From the NCBI GenBank assembly GCA_964603785.1, contig CAZRWD010000003.1, forward strand, positions 62,001-126,000: 64,000 bases of DNA, read 5' to 3'. The notes beneath the pieces were generated by a model that was not told the origin of the DNA, ran no database searches, and was given only the letters and a program-made list of their open reading frames with translations. Shown one piece after another: positions 9,204 to 17,163 of the stretch; the first letter of the stretch is position 1; each line of letters starts with the position of its first letter. A program made the position numbers and the translations under genes. The stretch comes from CAZRWD01 sp964603785. GTDB lineage: Bacteria; Fermentibacterota; Fermentibacteria; Fermentibacterales; Fermentibacteraceae.

Positions 9204-9243
9204 GCCGCCGCCATCCGGACAGGCCGGACACCGTGGCGGCGGC
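9204..9243 (-). promoter_or_regulatory. Stem-loop in the rpsI-rpsB spacer (possible rpsB leader or attenuator)
   Basis: GCCGCCGCC at 9204-9212 is the exact reverse complement of GGCGGCGGC at 9235-9243. An inner CCGG/CCGG pairing lies inside the loop. The hairpin sits between the rpsI stop (9280) and the rpsB start (9170), where S2 leaders often lie. No T-run follows, so an intrinsic terminator is unlikely. Regulatory function is inference from position. Confidence 0.4.
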
Positions 9244-9279
9244 TCGATCCGCCGTGTGTGATCTGGCTCCTGCGAGCCG

Positions 9280-9669
9280 TCAGCGCTTGGAGAACTGGAA
9301 GCGCTTGCGGGCCTTCTTCTGGCCGTACTTCTTGCGCTCCACCTCTCTGGGATCCCGGCTGAGCATACCCTGGGCCTTGAGCGGCTGCCTGAAGTCCGGG
9401 TTGGAGGCGACCAGAGCCCTGGCGATGCCGAGACGGATGGCCCCGGCCTGGCCGGTCAGGCCCCCGCCTCTGACGGTGACGACCACGTCGTAGGACTCGC
9501 GTCCCCTGATCGTGACCAGCGGTTCGAGCGCATGGTCCAGCTGCCAGAGATCGCAGAAGAACTCCGCGGGCTCGCGGTGGTTGATGACCACGAGGCCCCT
9601 GCCCGGTCTGAGATAGCACCTGGCCGTGGCCGTCTTGCGCCTTCCTACCCCGATGTACTGCTCCTGCAT
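9280..9669 (-). CDS. rpsI: 30S ribosomal protein S9
   Basis: The 129-residue protein matches S9 in length and motifs: GVGRRKTATARCYLRPG at the start, GGGLTGQAGAIRLGIARAL in the middle and the basic tail REVERKKYGQKKARKRFQFSKR that reaches the P site. A strong GGAGGTGA ribosome-binding site lies just upstream of ATG 9669. It follows rplM by 17 bases, the universal L13-S9 pair. Confidence 0.97.
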   Translation of the reverse strand: MQEQYIGVGRRKTATARCYLRPGRGLVVINHREPAEFFCDLWQLDHALEPLVTIRGRESYDVVVTVRGGGLTGQAGAIRLGIARALVASNPDFRQPLKAQGMLSRDPREVERKKYGQKKARKRFQFSKR

Positions 9670-9686
9670 TTCACCTCCTCCGCTCG

Positions 9687-10121
9687 TCAGGCCCTGATGT
9701 CCAGGGGTTCGGGCTGCTGCGCGGAGTGGGGGTGCGCGGGACCTGGGTAGATCTTCAGCTTCCTGAGCATGGCCTTGCCGAGGCTCGTCTTGGGGAGCAT
9801 TCCCCAGACGGCGCTGCGGAGGACCCTGTCGGGGTGCCTCTCGGTGAGCACCCGGAGGGTCGTGGTCTTCTGGCCGCCCGGATAGCCGCTGTGCCGGTGG
9901 TAGGTCTTCTGGTCGGTCTTGCTGCCGGTGTAGACCATCTTGCCGGCGTTGACCACGACGACGAAGTCGCCCGTGTCGATGTGCCGCGTGTACACGGGCT
10001 TGTTCTTCCCCTGCAGGACGAGGGCGAGCTGGCTGGCGAGGCGCCCGGGCGTGTGCCCCTCGGCGTCGACGACGAACCAGCGCCTCTCGACCTCGCCAGC
10101 TCTGGCGGAGTAGGTTCTCAC
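9687..10121 (-). CDS. rplM: 50S ribosomal protein L13
   Basis: The 144-residue product includes WFVVDAEGHTPGRLASQLA, GDFVVVVNAGKMVYTGSK and the conserved VWGMLPKTSLGKAMLRKLKIY. GTG at 10121 was chosen because the protein then begins VRTYSAR, aligning with the family, and GGAGG lies nine bases upstream. An ATG 114 bases further upstream would add a non-homologous extension. It is the first gene of the rplM-rpsI-rpsB-tsf-pyrH run. Confidence 0.95.
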   Translation of the reverse strand: MRTYSARAGEVERRWFVVDAEGHTPGRLASQLALVLQGKNKPVYTRHIDTGDFVVVVNAGKMVYTGSKTDQKTYHRHSGYPGGQKTTTLRVLTERHPDRVLRSAVWGMLPKTSLGKAMLRKLKIYPGPAHPHSAQQPEPLDIRA

Positions 10122-10206
10122 CGTTGGAAACCTCCACAATTGCTTCTTCACGAAGCGTGCGTCTCGCATTGGCGCCCGGAACCGGTCCGGTGGAAAATCG
10201 GCTTGG

Positions 10207-10235
10207 AATATGCACGAAGGCCGGGCATCGCGCAA
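10207..10235 (-). promoter_or_regulatory. Putative promoter of the rplM operon
   Basis: On the minus strand, TTGCGC (10235-10230) is followed after 17 bases by CATATT (10212-10207), about 85 bases upstream of the rplM GTG. Each hexamer matches the sigma70 consensus at four positions. Position supports the call; strength cannot be judged. Confidence 0.4.
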
Positions 10236-10272
10236 CTGCGCATCGCGTTCGACGGCATGCGCCGCGGGGCGG

Positions 10273-11073
10273 TCAGGGACTGTCGAGGGCGGATGGGATT
10301 CCTTCGAGTATCTCCCTCAGCCTGGCCTCGTTGTACCGGTCCGCTCCCCTGGCCGCGCCCCAGATGCCCCCCCCGTAGAACGACAGGGCAAGCCAGCCGA
10401 AGAAGACCGACCCCGCGGTGTCGTCCTCCTCGACCGACACGACGGTCAGCGCCGCCGTGCCCGCCGTCATGAGCAGAGACGTCATCGCATCGGTCCAGTG
10501 ACCGCAGACGGCCTGGCCCAGCCCGGGGAGGGCGGCGCTCGCCAGGCCGCACGCCAGGGGGCTGCGCCGCGGGGGATCGGCCGCCCGTTCCGACAGCGGC
10601 AGGAGACGGGCGGCGACCGGGCTCCCCCCGGCGGCGAGGCTCCCGAGCTCGTCCGAAGCCGCCCCCCAGTCGCCCGCCCTTCCGAGCGAGAGGGCTGCCA
10701 GGTTCAGGCACCTTTCGGTGAGCGCGGCGTCCGTGAAGGACGACGACGCCTCCAGGTACATCCCTCTCGCCTGCAGCGGGAGGCCGGTGGACTCGAAGAC
10801 CGTGGCGGCCCCCATGAGGGCGCAGCCCCTCTCGTGACCCGCCGGGAGCCGTTCCGCCAGGTAGGCGTACATCCCGAGGGCATCGAGGGGCCTGCCCGTC
10901 TCCTGCCAGCACCTGGCCAGCCCGAGGGCCTCCGGAACCGCGGAGAGGGTGTCCCCGGCCTCCCAGATCACGCGGAGATACTCCCCCGCCGCGAGCTGGT
11001 ACTCACCGTTCTCGTACAGGTAGTCCGGGAAGCCTCCGGCGATCGTCAGAAGGGCAAGAGCGACAGCCCCCAC
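10273..11073 (-). CDS. TPR-like protein with C-terminal membrane segments
   Basis: The 266-residue product has a short N-terminal hydrophobic stretch (VGAVALALLTIAGG), then helical TPR-like repeats (for example YENGEYQLAAGEYLRVIWEA, ALGLARCWQETGRPLDALGMY). A C-terminal portion carries the motif ALPGLGQAVCGHW followed by two hydrophobic segments, like the 'PGLGQ' membrane modules of DUF5683-type proteins. GTG at 11073 overlaps the end of yidD by 28 bases. It is probably an envelope protein at the end of the dnaX-recA operon. Exact function is unknown. Confidence 0.75.
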   Translation of the reverse strand: MGAVALALLTIAGGFPDYLYENGEYQLAAGEYLRVIWEAGDTLSAVPEALGLARCWQETGRPLDALGMYAYLAERLPAGHERGCALMGAATVFESTGLPLQARGMYLEASSSFTDAALTERCLNLAALSLGRAGDWGAASDELGSLAAGGSPVAARLLPLSERAADPPRRSPLACGLASAALPGLGQAVCGHWTDAMTSLLMTAGTAALTVVSVEEDDTAGSVFFGWLALSFYGGGIWGAARGADRYNEARLREILEGIPSALDSP

Positions 11074-11366
11074 GCCTCGGTCACCTCCCCCTGCCCGGAC
11101 GGGGGATCGTGGATCGGCCCCTCTCCGGGAGGATAGTCGGGATCGGACGGCGCACCGGGATGGCATCGGGTCCACCTGTCCAGGGCCAGCATCGCCCCGG
11201 GGAGCGGTCCGTACATCTCGACGGCCTCCTCCGCGAAGCGCGAGCAGCTGGGGGTGAAGACGCATCCGAGACCCAGCGCGCCGCTCGCGAACAGACGGTA
11301 CTGGAGGATCAGGGCCTCCCCTCCCCCGGACGAGGAGCACAGCGCGAGGAGCAGCAGGGGGGTCAC
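11046..11366 (-). CDS. yidD: YidD-type membrane-protein insertion efficiency factor
   Basis: The core YRLFASGALGLGCVFTPSCS plus WTRCHPG matches the YidD pattern of three cysteines with S/C-rich and RCHP motifs; YidD assists YidC/Sec insertion. The protein is 106 residues rather than the usual 70-85, because it has a hydrophobic N-terminal leader (VTPLLLLALC) and an acidic Pro/Gly tail. The GTG at 11366 overlaps the preceding stop as GTGA. Usually yidD lies between rnpA and yidC; here it lies downstream of recX and an unknown gene. Confidence 0.75.
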   Translation of the reverse strand: MTPLLLLALCSSSGGGEALILQYRLFASGALGLGCVFTPSCSRFAEEAVEMYGPLPGAMLALDRWTRCHPGAPSDPDYPPGEGPIHDPPSGQGEVTEAWGLSLLPF

Positions 11367-11848
11367 GGGAGCAGCTCCGCAAGCCTGTCGGGAGTCGCGC
11401 ACGTCACACGGCCGTTCTCGAGTATCGGGCGCACCCGATCGTCGAGGTGCGCGGGAACCACGACCAGCGTGAACCCGGACGCCAGAGCCGCAGCCGAACG
11501 GCCGACCAGCGCCCAGGCCCGCTCGACCGGCGGTATCCTGTCCGGGAAGCCCTGCGGGAGGACTGCGACGCCCTCCCTGTGGAAGGGCAGATAGAGCAGG
11601 ATGCCGGGCAGGGGCTCGAGCCGGAGCGCCCGGGAGAATCCGAGGGGCTCGAGCACCTTCCAGGCGGCGGCCCAGACCTTCCTCGGCCGGACCGGTTCCC
11701 CGGCGAGGATGGTGAACTCCCCGGGAAGAGGCGGGGGGGACGCAAGTGCGGCCTCCCAGGGGGCGCCCGTCGGACGGAGGGGCGCGTCCACCCCGCAGCA
11801 TGCCCTGCCCAGGGCGCTCCAGAAGGCCAGCCCGTCAGGATTGCGCAT
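11363..11848 (-). CDS. Hypothetical protein between recX and yidD
   Basis: The 161-residue product begins MRNPDGLAFWSALGRACCGV and overlaps recX by 14 bases and yidD by 4, so it is very likely translated as part of the operon. It is rich in Leu, Pro and Arg, with hydrophobic stretches such as PLPGILLYLPF and SGFTLVVVPAHLDD but no clear transmembrane helix. It occupies a position between recX and yidD, but it lacks the basic RNR motif of RnpA, so it is not RNase P protein. No family was recognised. Confidence 0.65.
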   Translation of the reverse strand: MRNPDGLAFWSALGRACCGVDAPLRPTGAPWEAALASPPPLPGEFTILAGEPVRPRKVWAAAWKVLEPLGFSRALRLEPLPGILLYLPFHREGVAVLPQGFPDRIPPVERAWALVGRSAAALASGFTLVVVPAHLDDRVRPILENGRVTCATPDRLAELLP

Positions 11849-12449
11849 CCTCTATCCCATCGAGGGCCGTCCGGGCGGCCCTGTACGCCTCCGGACCACG
11901 GAAGCCCCTGCGGGCCAGGAATGATACGGCCCTCCTCAGGGCGACCCCGGCGGGCAGCGATCCGTATCTCCGCCTCAGCATCGGGACAAGGGCCTCGGCG
12001 GCCTCGGCATCGGTCCTCCCTCCCGCGGCGGCCTCGGCGTCGGCCCGGGCGACGCCTTTCCTCGACAGCTCGAGGAGGATCCTCGACCTTCCCAGCCCCG
12101 GCCGGGATGCCACGAAGGCCCTGGCGAACCTGGCGTCGTCGACCCAGCGGAAGCGGATGGCGTCCTCCACCGCCCGTTCCACGGCGGCGTCCAGGTAGCC
12201 CCTGCGGCGGAGGTATCCGCGCAGCTGCGCCACCGTCCTCTCCGCCATGCCCAGGTATCTCCCGGCATCGGCCGCGGCGGCCTCGGCATGGGCGGTCGCG
12301 ATCCTCCCGAGGAGGGCCTCACGGTCGACGGCCGCACCCGGGGCCAGACCCATCGAGCGCGACACGGGGGACGGCACCGCGATGCCGTCCCCGTCGATCC
12401 GGACGAGGAGCCACCCCCTCCGGAGGGGCTCCACCGACTCTACGGTCAG
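11835..12449 (-). CDS. recX: RecX recombination regulator
   Basis: RecX modulates RecA filaments. The ~204-residue product is made of three-helix repeats typical of RecX (AQLRGYLRRRGYLDAAVERAV, then FRWVDDARFARAFV and GLGRSRILLELSRKGV). The start is unusual. CTG at 12449 forms CTGA with the recA stop and gives an N-terminus (TVESVEPLRRG) that aligns with RecX proteins. The first standard codon, GTG at 12434, would remove that strand and has no Shine-Dalgarno. Both starts share the same frame. Adjacent recA makes identity secure; the start is inference. Confidence 0.85.
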   Translation of the reverse strand: MTVESVEPLRRGWLLVRIDGDGIAVPSPVSRSMGLAPGAAVDREALLGRIATAHAEAAAADAGRYLGMAERTVAQLRGYLRRRGYLDAAVERAVEDAIRFRWVDDARFARAFVASRPGLGRSRILLELSRKGVARADAEAAAGGRTDAEAAEALVPMLRRRYGSLPAGVALRRAVSFLARRGFRGPEAYRAARTALDGIEDAQS

Positions 12450-13483
12450 GTCTTCGATTCCCCGGCCTCCGGGGAGGAGCCGGGCAGGCCGTAGGCCTTC
12501 CTCAGGTCGGTCTCGAGCCTGGCGGCTATCTCCCTGTTCTCCTCCAGGAACTTGCGGCAGTTGTCCCTGCCCTGGCCTATCTGGAGGTCGCCGTAGGAGT
12601 ACCAGGTGCCGCGCTTCTGCAGCATTCCCTTCTCCAGACCGAGGTCGACGAGCTCGCCCTCCAGGGATATGCCCCTGCCGTGGATCAGGTCGAACTCGCA
12701 CTGCCGGAACGGGGCGGCCATCTTGTTCTTGACGACCTTGGCCCTCGTGCGGCTGCCCGTGACCTCCTCGCCGTCCTTTATGGAGGCCACCCTCCTGACG
12801 TCTATCCTTATGCTGGCGTAGAACTTCAGAGCCCTTCCGCCCGTGGTGGTCTCGGGGTTGCCGAACATCACGCCGATCTGCATGCGGATCTGGTTGATGA
12901 AGATGACCGCGCAGTTCGACCTCGAGACGGCCCCGGTGAGCTTCCGGAGGGCCTGCGACATCAGCCTCGCCTGGAGCCCGACGTGCGCGTCGCCCATCTC
13001 GCCCTCCAGCTCCGCCCGGGGGACGAGCGCGGCCACCGAGTCGATGCAGATCGCGTCGACCGCGTTGCTGCGGACCAGCATCTCGGTTATCTCGAGCGCC
13101 TGCTCGCCCGAGGAGGGCTGCGACACCAGCAGCTTGTCCACGTTGAGTCCGATCCGGGCTGCATAGGTGGGATCGAGCGCGTGCTCCGCATCGATGAAGG
13201 CAGCCTCGCCCCCCGCCTTCTGGGCGTTGGCCAGGATGTGCATCGCCAGCGTGGTCTTGCCGGACGACTCGGCGCCGTAGATCTCGGTGATCCGCCCCCG
13301 GGGGATGCCGCCGATGCCCAGGGCCGCATCGAGCGAGAGCGAGCCGGTCGGGATGGCGTCGACCTTCACCACCGTGTTCTCCCCCAGCCGGATTATCGAG
13401 CCCTGCCCGAACTGCTTCTGGATCTGCATGAACGCGGCCTGGAGAGCCTTCTGCTTCTCCTCCGCCTGGCTGTCCTTCGCCAT
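12446..13483 (-). CDS. recA: Recombinase RecA
   Basis: The 345-residue DNA-strand-exchange ATPase also activates LexA cleavage. It contains Walker A GAESSGKTT, the catalytic Glu strand FIDAEHALDP, Walker B AICIDSVAAL, loop 2 signature ALKFYASIRIDVRR and NKMAAPFRQCEFD. ATG at 13483 (MAKDSQ) is preferred to the ATG two codons upstream because the AAGG element is then nine bases away rather than three. The C-terminal tail is acidic and short. It precedes recX. Confidence 0.97.
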   Translation of the reverse strand: MAKDSQAEEKQKALQAAFMQIQKQFGQGSIIRLGENTVVKVDAIPTGSLSLDAALGIGGIPRGRITEIYGAESSGKTTLAMHILANAQKAGGEAAFIDAEHALDPTYAARIGLNVDKLLVSQPSSGEQALEITEMLVRSNAVDAICIDSVAALVPRAELEGEMGDAHVGLQARLMSQALRKLTGAVSRSNCAVIFINQIRMQIGVMFGNPETTTGGRALKFYASIRIDVRRVASIKDGEEVTGSRTRAKVVKNKMAAPFRQCEFDLIHGRGISLEGELVDLGLEKGMLQKRGTWYSYGDLQIGQGRDNCRKFLEENREIAARLETDLRKAYGLPGSSPEAGESKT

Positions 13484-13496
13484 TCGCATCCGCCTT

Positions 13497-14033
13497 TCAG
13501 GGTGTGTGGAGCCCGATGCTCCCCGCTCTGTCATGTACCGGTCCGGCAGGTGTCAGGGTGCTGTCGAAGAGCACAAGCTCCTCGAAGCGCCCTGCCAGGG
13601 GCGGCGGGTCTTCCAGGACCGCCTCGCGGTCGAACCTCCCCTGCCTTGCCACCGTGATGTGGGGGTCGGCCCCCCGGGGCCCTCCCCCCGCGCCCTTCTC
13701 GTCGGGCAGCACTGCGAGGGCCCGCATGATCCTGCGGACATCCTCCGGGAACTCCCCTCCGGCCCAGTATACTCCACCGGGGCCGCGGCCGCGAACGAAC
13801 AACCCAGCCCTGTCGAGGACGAAGCCGAAGTCGCCCGCCGAGAGGCCCCGTGCGATCTCGAGCCCCTCGAGCCCCCTCTCCGCGGGGACGTCGCCGAGGA
13901 ACCTGGCCGTGAGGTGGAGGGTGGCCGGGGAGGACCATCGCAGCATGGGGAACCTGCGCCTCTGGCCGTCCATCCAGGCCGTGAGCCCCTCCAGCACCGC
14001 TGGCGGCAGGGGAAAGGCGAGGAAGAGCCTCAT
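13497..14033 (-). CDS. thpR: RNA 2',3'-cyclic phosphodiesterase (2H superfamily)
   Basis: The 178-residue protein carries the two HxTx motifs that define the family, LHLTARFLG and PHITVARQG, about 80 residues apart. ThpR/LigT hydrolyses 2',3'-cyclic phosphates and ligates tRNA halves in vitro; the physiological role is unclear. ATG at 14033 overlaps the cinA stop (ATGA). A cinA-thpR-recA order is widespread in bacteria. Confidence 0.92.
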   Translation of the reverse strand: MRLFLAFPLPPAVLEGLTAWMDGQRRRFPMLRWSSPATLHLTARFLGDVPAERGLEGLEIARGLSAGDFGFVLDRAGLFVRGRGPGGVYWAGGEFPEDVRRIMRALAVLPDEKGAGGGPRGADPHITVARQGRFDREAVLEDPPPLAGRFEELVLFDSTLTPAGPVHDRAGSIGLHTP

Positions 14034-15247
14034 CGGCGCACCTCCCCCGGCAGGGCGAGCATCATCCCGAGCGCGCAGCCGCATGCGGCCTCCCTTACGG
14101 AGGCCCTTTCCGAGCCGAAGCGGAACATCCTCGTGCGCATCCCGCCCCGGAGGAGGGCGGCGATCCATACCGTGCCCACCGGCTTCTCCGCAGAGCCCCC
14201 GCCCGGCCCGGCAACCCCCGTCACGGCGAGCGCCGCATCCGTCCCGAGAAGGCGGGCGACTCCGGTGGCCATGGCGGAGGCCGTCTCGCAGCTCACGGCC
14301 CCGTGTCCGCGGAGGATGGTGCGGGGGACGCCCAGGAGCCTCTCCTTGACATCGTCCGAGTAGCAGACCACCCCTCCCTCGAACCAGCGGGAGGAGCCGG
14401 GCGTCGAGGTGATCAGTCCGCCCAGGGCCCCGCCGGTGCAGGACTCGGCCACCGACAGCCTGGCCCCGAGGGATTCCAGAAGGTTTCCGACCATCGCCTC
14501 CTGCGGGGAGTCCGCGTCGGTCGCCCAGGTCGAGGTCCTGAACCTGTCATGGATCCTTTCGAACGCCTCCCCGGCCCGTGGCCCGCCTATCCAGACATCC
14601 ACCATCCCGGGCCTGGGCAGGAACGAGAGCACGGCCCCCCCCGCCAGGCCCTCCGCTTCGATTGTATCGGAAACCTCGCTCTCCGGCACCCCCCAGGTCC
14701 GGATGACGAAGGATGGCCGCAGGCCTGGTCCCGAGGCTCCCGTGGAACGCATGAACTCGTCCAGAATTGCCTCGGCCTCGCGCGGCACGCCCGGCAGCAT
14801 GAGGATCGTGCAGGCCCCGGACCGCAGCAGGACCCCGGGAGCCACGCCCGCCGGGTTGCGTATCGGCGAGGCGCCTTCGGGGAGCATCGCCTGCCGCATG
14901 GCCGATCGCGGACACTCCCTGCCCCGGGCGGCATACCTGTCCCTGATCATCCCGGCCGCAGCCTCGTCGAGGGCCGTCCCGCGCCCGAGGGCGCGGGCGA
15001 CCGCCTCGCGCGTGATGTCGTCGCAGGTCGGCCCCATCCCGCCGGTGGTGACCAGGAGCCGCCCGTCCCTCGCGAGCCGCCCTGCGGCCCCGGCGATCTC
15101 CTCCAGCGAGTCGCGGACGGTGCAGGACAGCGTGACCGGGATGCCGGCGCGAGAGAGCGCCCTCGCGACGGTCCTCAGGTTCGCGTCCCTCACCCGCCCG
15201 TCGAGTATCTCGTCGCCTACCAGCAGGACAGCCGCGTCAACGAACAC
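14030..15247 (-). CDS. cinA: CinA: MoCF-like domain plus nicotinamide-nucleotide amidase
   Basis: The 405-residue two-domain protein salvages pyridine nucleotides. The N-terminal molybdopterin-binding-like domain has VGDEILDGRVRD and VTTGGMGPTCDDITREAV, and a LPGVPREAEAI loop. The C-terminal PncC domain has VAESCTGGALGGLI, FEGGVVCYSDDVKERLLGV and GVAGPGGG. GTG at 15247 overlaps the pgpA end by 11 bases and gives the expected N-terminus (VFVDAAVLLVGDEI). Linkage to recA is typical. Confidence 0.94.
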   Translation of the reverse strand: MFVDAAVLLVGDEILDGRVRDANLRTVARALSRAGIPVTLSCTVRDSLEEIAGAAGRLARDGRLLVTTGGMGPTCDDITREAVARALGRGTALDEAAAGMIRDRYAARGRECPRSAMRQAMLPEGASPIRNPAGVAPGVLLRSGACTILMLPGVPREAEAILDEFMRSTGASGPGLRPSFVIRTWGVPESEVSDTIEAEGLAGGAVLSFLPRPGMVDVWIGGPRAGEAFERIHDRFRTSTWATDADSPQEAMVGNLLESLGARLSVAESCTGGALGGLITSTPGSSRWFEGGVVCYSDDVKERLLGVPRTILRGHGAVSCETASAMATGVARLLGTDAALAVTGVAGPGGGSAEKPVGTVWIAALLRGGMRTRMFRFGSERASVREAACGCALGMMLALPGEVRR

Positions 15248-15698
15248 CGGAGAACACCACCGCCCATACGGCCGCCGCGGCCATGAGACCTGCGGCGAGA
15301 TCGTCGAGGACCACCGCGGGAGCCCCCTCCATCCGGTCGAAGACGCAGACCGGCCAGGGCTTGAGGATGTCCAGCAGCCTGAACAGGGCGAATGCGCCGA
15401 CGGCCAGGATGACATCCCGGCCGGCCGGCAGACATGCGACCCAGGTGCCCAGGAACTCGTCTATGTTGACCCTCGCGGGGTCCCTGCCCCAGAGGGCGGT
15501 GCCGGCGCGGGCCCCGGCCAGGGAGACGGGGACCAGGGCGACTGCGGCGACCGCCGCTAGCCCGGGGTGCTCCATCCCCCAGGCCAGGTACGCAGCCAGC
15601 GCAGCAAGGCTGCCGACGGTCCCGGGGGCGAACGGGCAGAAGCCCGTGCCGAGGGTCGTGGCGATCGCGGCGCCGGCGAGGAGGAAGGGGCGCCTCAC
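15237..15698 (-). CDS. pgpA: Phosphatidylglycerophosphatase A
   Basis: The 153-residue membrane phosphatase would dephosphorylate PGP to phosphatidylglycerol, the step after pgsA, which lies immediately upstream. Family motifs are present: GTGFCPFAPGTVGS near the N-terminus, IDEFLGTWVA (metal-binding Asp/Glu) and DILKPWPV with LDDLAAG near the C-terminus. Three to four hydrophobic helices are visible. GTG at 15698 overlaps the pgsA stop (GTGA). Confidence 0.93.
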   Translation of the reverse strand: MRRPFLLAGAAIATTLGTGFCPFAPGTVGSLAALAAYLAWGMEHPGLAAVAAVALVPVSLAGARAGTALWGRDPARVNIDEFLGTWVACLPAGRDVILAVGAFALFRLLDILKPWPVCVFDRMEGAPAVVLDDLAAGLMAAAAVWAVVFSGVR

Positions 15699-16264
15699 CA
15701 GAGCAGCCTCTTCAGCAGCGTCCGGTTCCTCCACAGGTAGTCGAGCCCCGAGAAGACGGCGAGCGCCACCGCGGCCACGAGCACGGCCCTGGCGGCGGCC
15801 TCGTGGAGAGGGTTGCCGTCGCCGCCGGCCGAGACCCTCACGGCGAGTGCGACGTAGAGGAGCACGGCGCCCATCTCGAAGGCGGTCTTGAGCTTGCCTA
15901 TCCTGGAAGGCATTATCAGCACGCCCGCGTAGGCGGCGATGGCCCTGAGCCCGGTGATGAGCAGCTCCCTCCCGATGATCACCCAGGCGGTCCAGCCGGG
16001 GATGAGCCCCGTCTGCACCAGTCCGATGAGGCCGAGGCAGACCAGCAGCTTGTCGGCGAGGGGGTCGAGGAACCGCCCGAGGTTGGTGACCCATCCGTAT
16101 CTGCGCGCGAGGTATCCGTCGTACAGGTCGGTGCCGGCGGCGATCACGAAAAGGGCCAGGGCGGACATCCGGAAGGCGGGTCTCTCGTCCATGAGGAGGG
16201 CCGTGGCGACAGGGGCGAGGATCATCCTTGCGATGGTCAGCCCGTTGGGCCAGTTGAGCCCCAT
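15695..16264 (-). CDS. pgsA: CDP-diacylglycerol--glycerol-3-phosphate phosphatidyltransferase
   Basis: The 189-residue inner-membrane enzyme makes phosphatidylglycerophosphate. The CDP-alcohol phosphotransferase signature DGxxAR(x8)GxxxDxxxD is complete (DGYLARRYGWVTNLG, then RFLDPLADKL). It begins MGLNWPNGLTIARMILAP, typical of PgsA. About five membrane helices are present. The downstream pgpA overlap shows the two consecutive PG-synthesis steps are co-expressed. Confidence 0.94.
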   Translation of the reverse strand: MGLNWPNGLTIARMILAPVATALLMDERPAFRMSALALFVIAAGTDLYDGYLARRYGWVTNLGRFLDPLADKLLVCLGLIGLVQTGLIPGWTAWVIIGRELLITGLRAIAAYAGVLIMPSRIGKLKTAFEMGAVLLYVALAVRVSAGGDGNPLHEAAARAVLVAAVALAVFSGLDYLWRNRTLLKRLLW

Positions 16265-16273
16265 CGGCGGCGG

Positions 16274-16861
16274 TCAGACCCTTTGGCGGCCCTCGAAGGC
16301 CTGCACCAGCGTGTGGGAGTCGATCATCTCCACCGAGGCGCCGGCCGGGAGCCCTCTCGCCAGCCTGGTGACCCTTGCGCCCGTCGGCTCCAGGGACCGG
16401 GCCAGCCAGGCGCACGTGGCCTCGCCGTCGGCCGTCGCGTCGAGAGCCAGGATGACCTCGGGGCATGAGGCTCCGCGCACCATTTCGAGGAGCCTGTCCA
16501 GCCCCAGCTGTGCGGGACCCACGCCGTCGAGCGGGGCCAGCAGGCCGTGCAGGACGAAGTAGCGCCCCCTGAAGAGGCCGGCCTCCTCGATGGAGCGGAG
16601 GTCCGCGACGTTCTCGACCACGCAGATCGAGGCGCTCCTGCCGGTGTCGAGGCAGACCCTGCAGGCGTCGCCGTCGGTGAGGTTCCGGCAGACCGGGCAC
16701 TCCCTCACGTTCTCGAAGGTCTGGCGCAGGACCTCGGAGAGGCTGCGGGAGAGGCCCTGATCGTCCACGAGCGCGAAGGCCAGCCTCGTGGCGGTCTTCC
16801 TGCCTATGCCCGGCAGCCTCGATATCTCGTCGACGAGCGCATCGAACCAGTGCTCGCTCAC
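16274..16861 (-). CDS. recR: Recombination mediator RecR
   Basis: The 195-residue protein works with RecFO to load RecA at gaps. It has the N-terminal helix-hairpin-helix (LPGIGRKTATRLAFALV), a C4 zinc finger (ECPVCRNLTDGDACRVC) and a Toprim domain (ICVVENVADLRSIE, then HGLLAPLDGVGP). GTG at 16861 overlaps the YbaB stop. The dnaX-ybaB-recR order is nearly universal. Confidence 0.96.
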   Translation of the reverse strand: MSEHWFDALVDEISRLPGIGRKTATRLAFALVDDQGLSRSLSEVLRQTFENVRECPVCRNLTDGDACRVCLDTGRSASICVVENVADLRSIEEAGLFRGRYFVLHGLLAPLDGVGPAQLGLDRLLEMVRGASCPEVILALDATADGEATCAWLARSLEPTGARVTRLARGLPAGASVEMIDSHTLVQAFEGRQRV

Positions 16862-17163
16862 ATCAGGCCGCCGGGGCCCGGAAGGCCCAGCTCCGCGAAC
16901 CTGCGGGCGGAGTAGTCGCGGCTGCCCGCGACCGCGTCCCTCACCGCTGCCAGGACGAGATCCTCGAGGATGGACACGTCGCCCGCCCCGAAGACATCCG
17001 GCGAGATCACTATCTCCAGGAGCTCGCCCTGTCCGTCGACCACAGCCTTGACGGGACCCGAGGAACCCTCGATGCGCATGCCCGAGAGCTCCTCCTGGAG
17101 GGCGGCCATGGACTCCTGCATCATCCGGGCCTTCGCCATGAGATCCTTGATCTGACGGTTCAC
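16858..17163 (-). CDS. ybaB: YbaB/EbfC nucleoid-associated protein
   Basis: The 101-residue DNA-binding protein has the family's helix-strand fold: MNRQIKDLMAKARMMQESMA, then strands around VKAVVDGQGELLEIVISPD, then a C-terminal helix ending with VAGSRDYSARRFAEL. GTG at 17163 overlaps dnaX (GTGA). It sits between dnaX and recR as usual. Confidence 0.94.
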   Translation of the reverse strand: MNRQIKDLMAKARMMQESMAALQEELSGMRIEGSSGPVKAVVDGQGELLEIVISPDVFGAGDVSILEDLVLAAVRDAVAGSRDYSARRFAELGLPGPGGLM

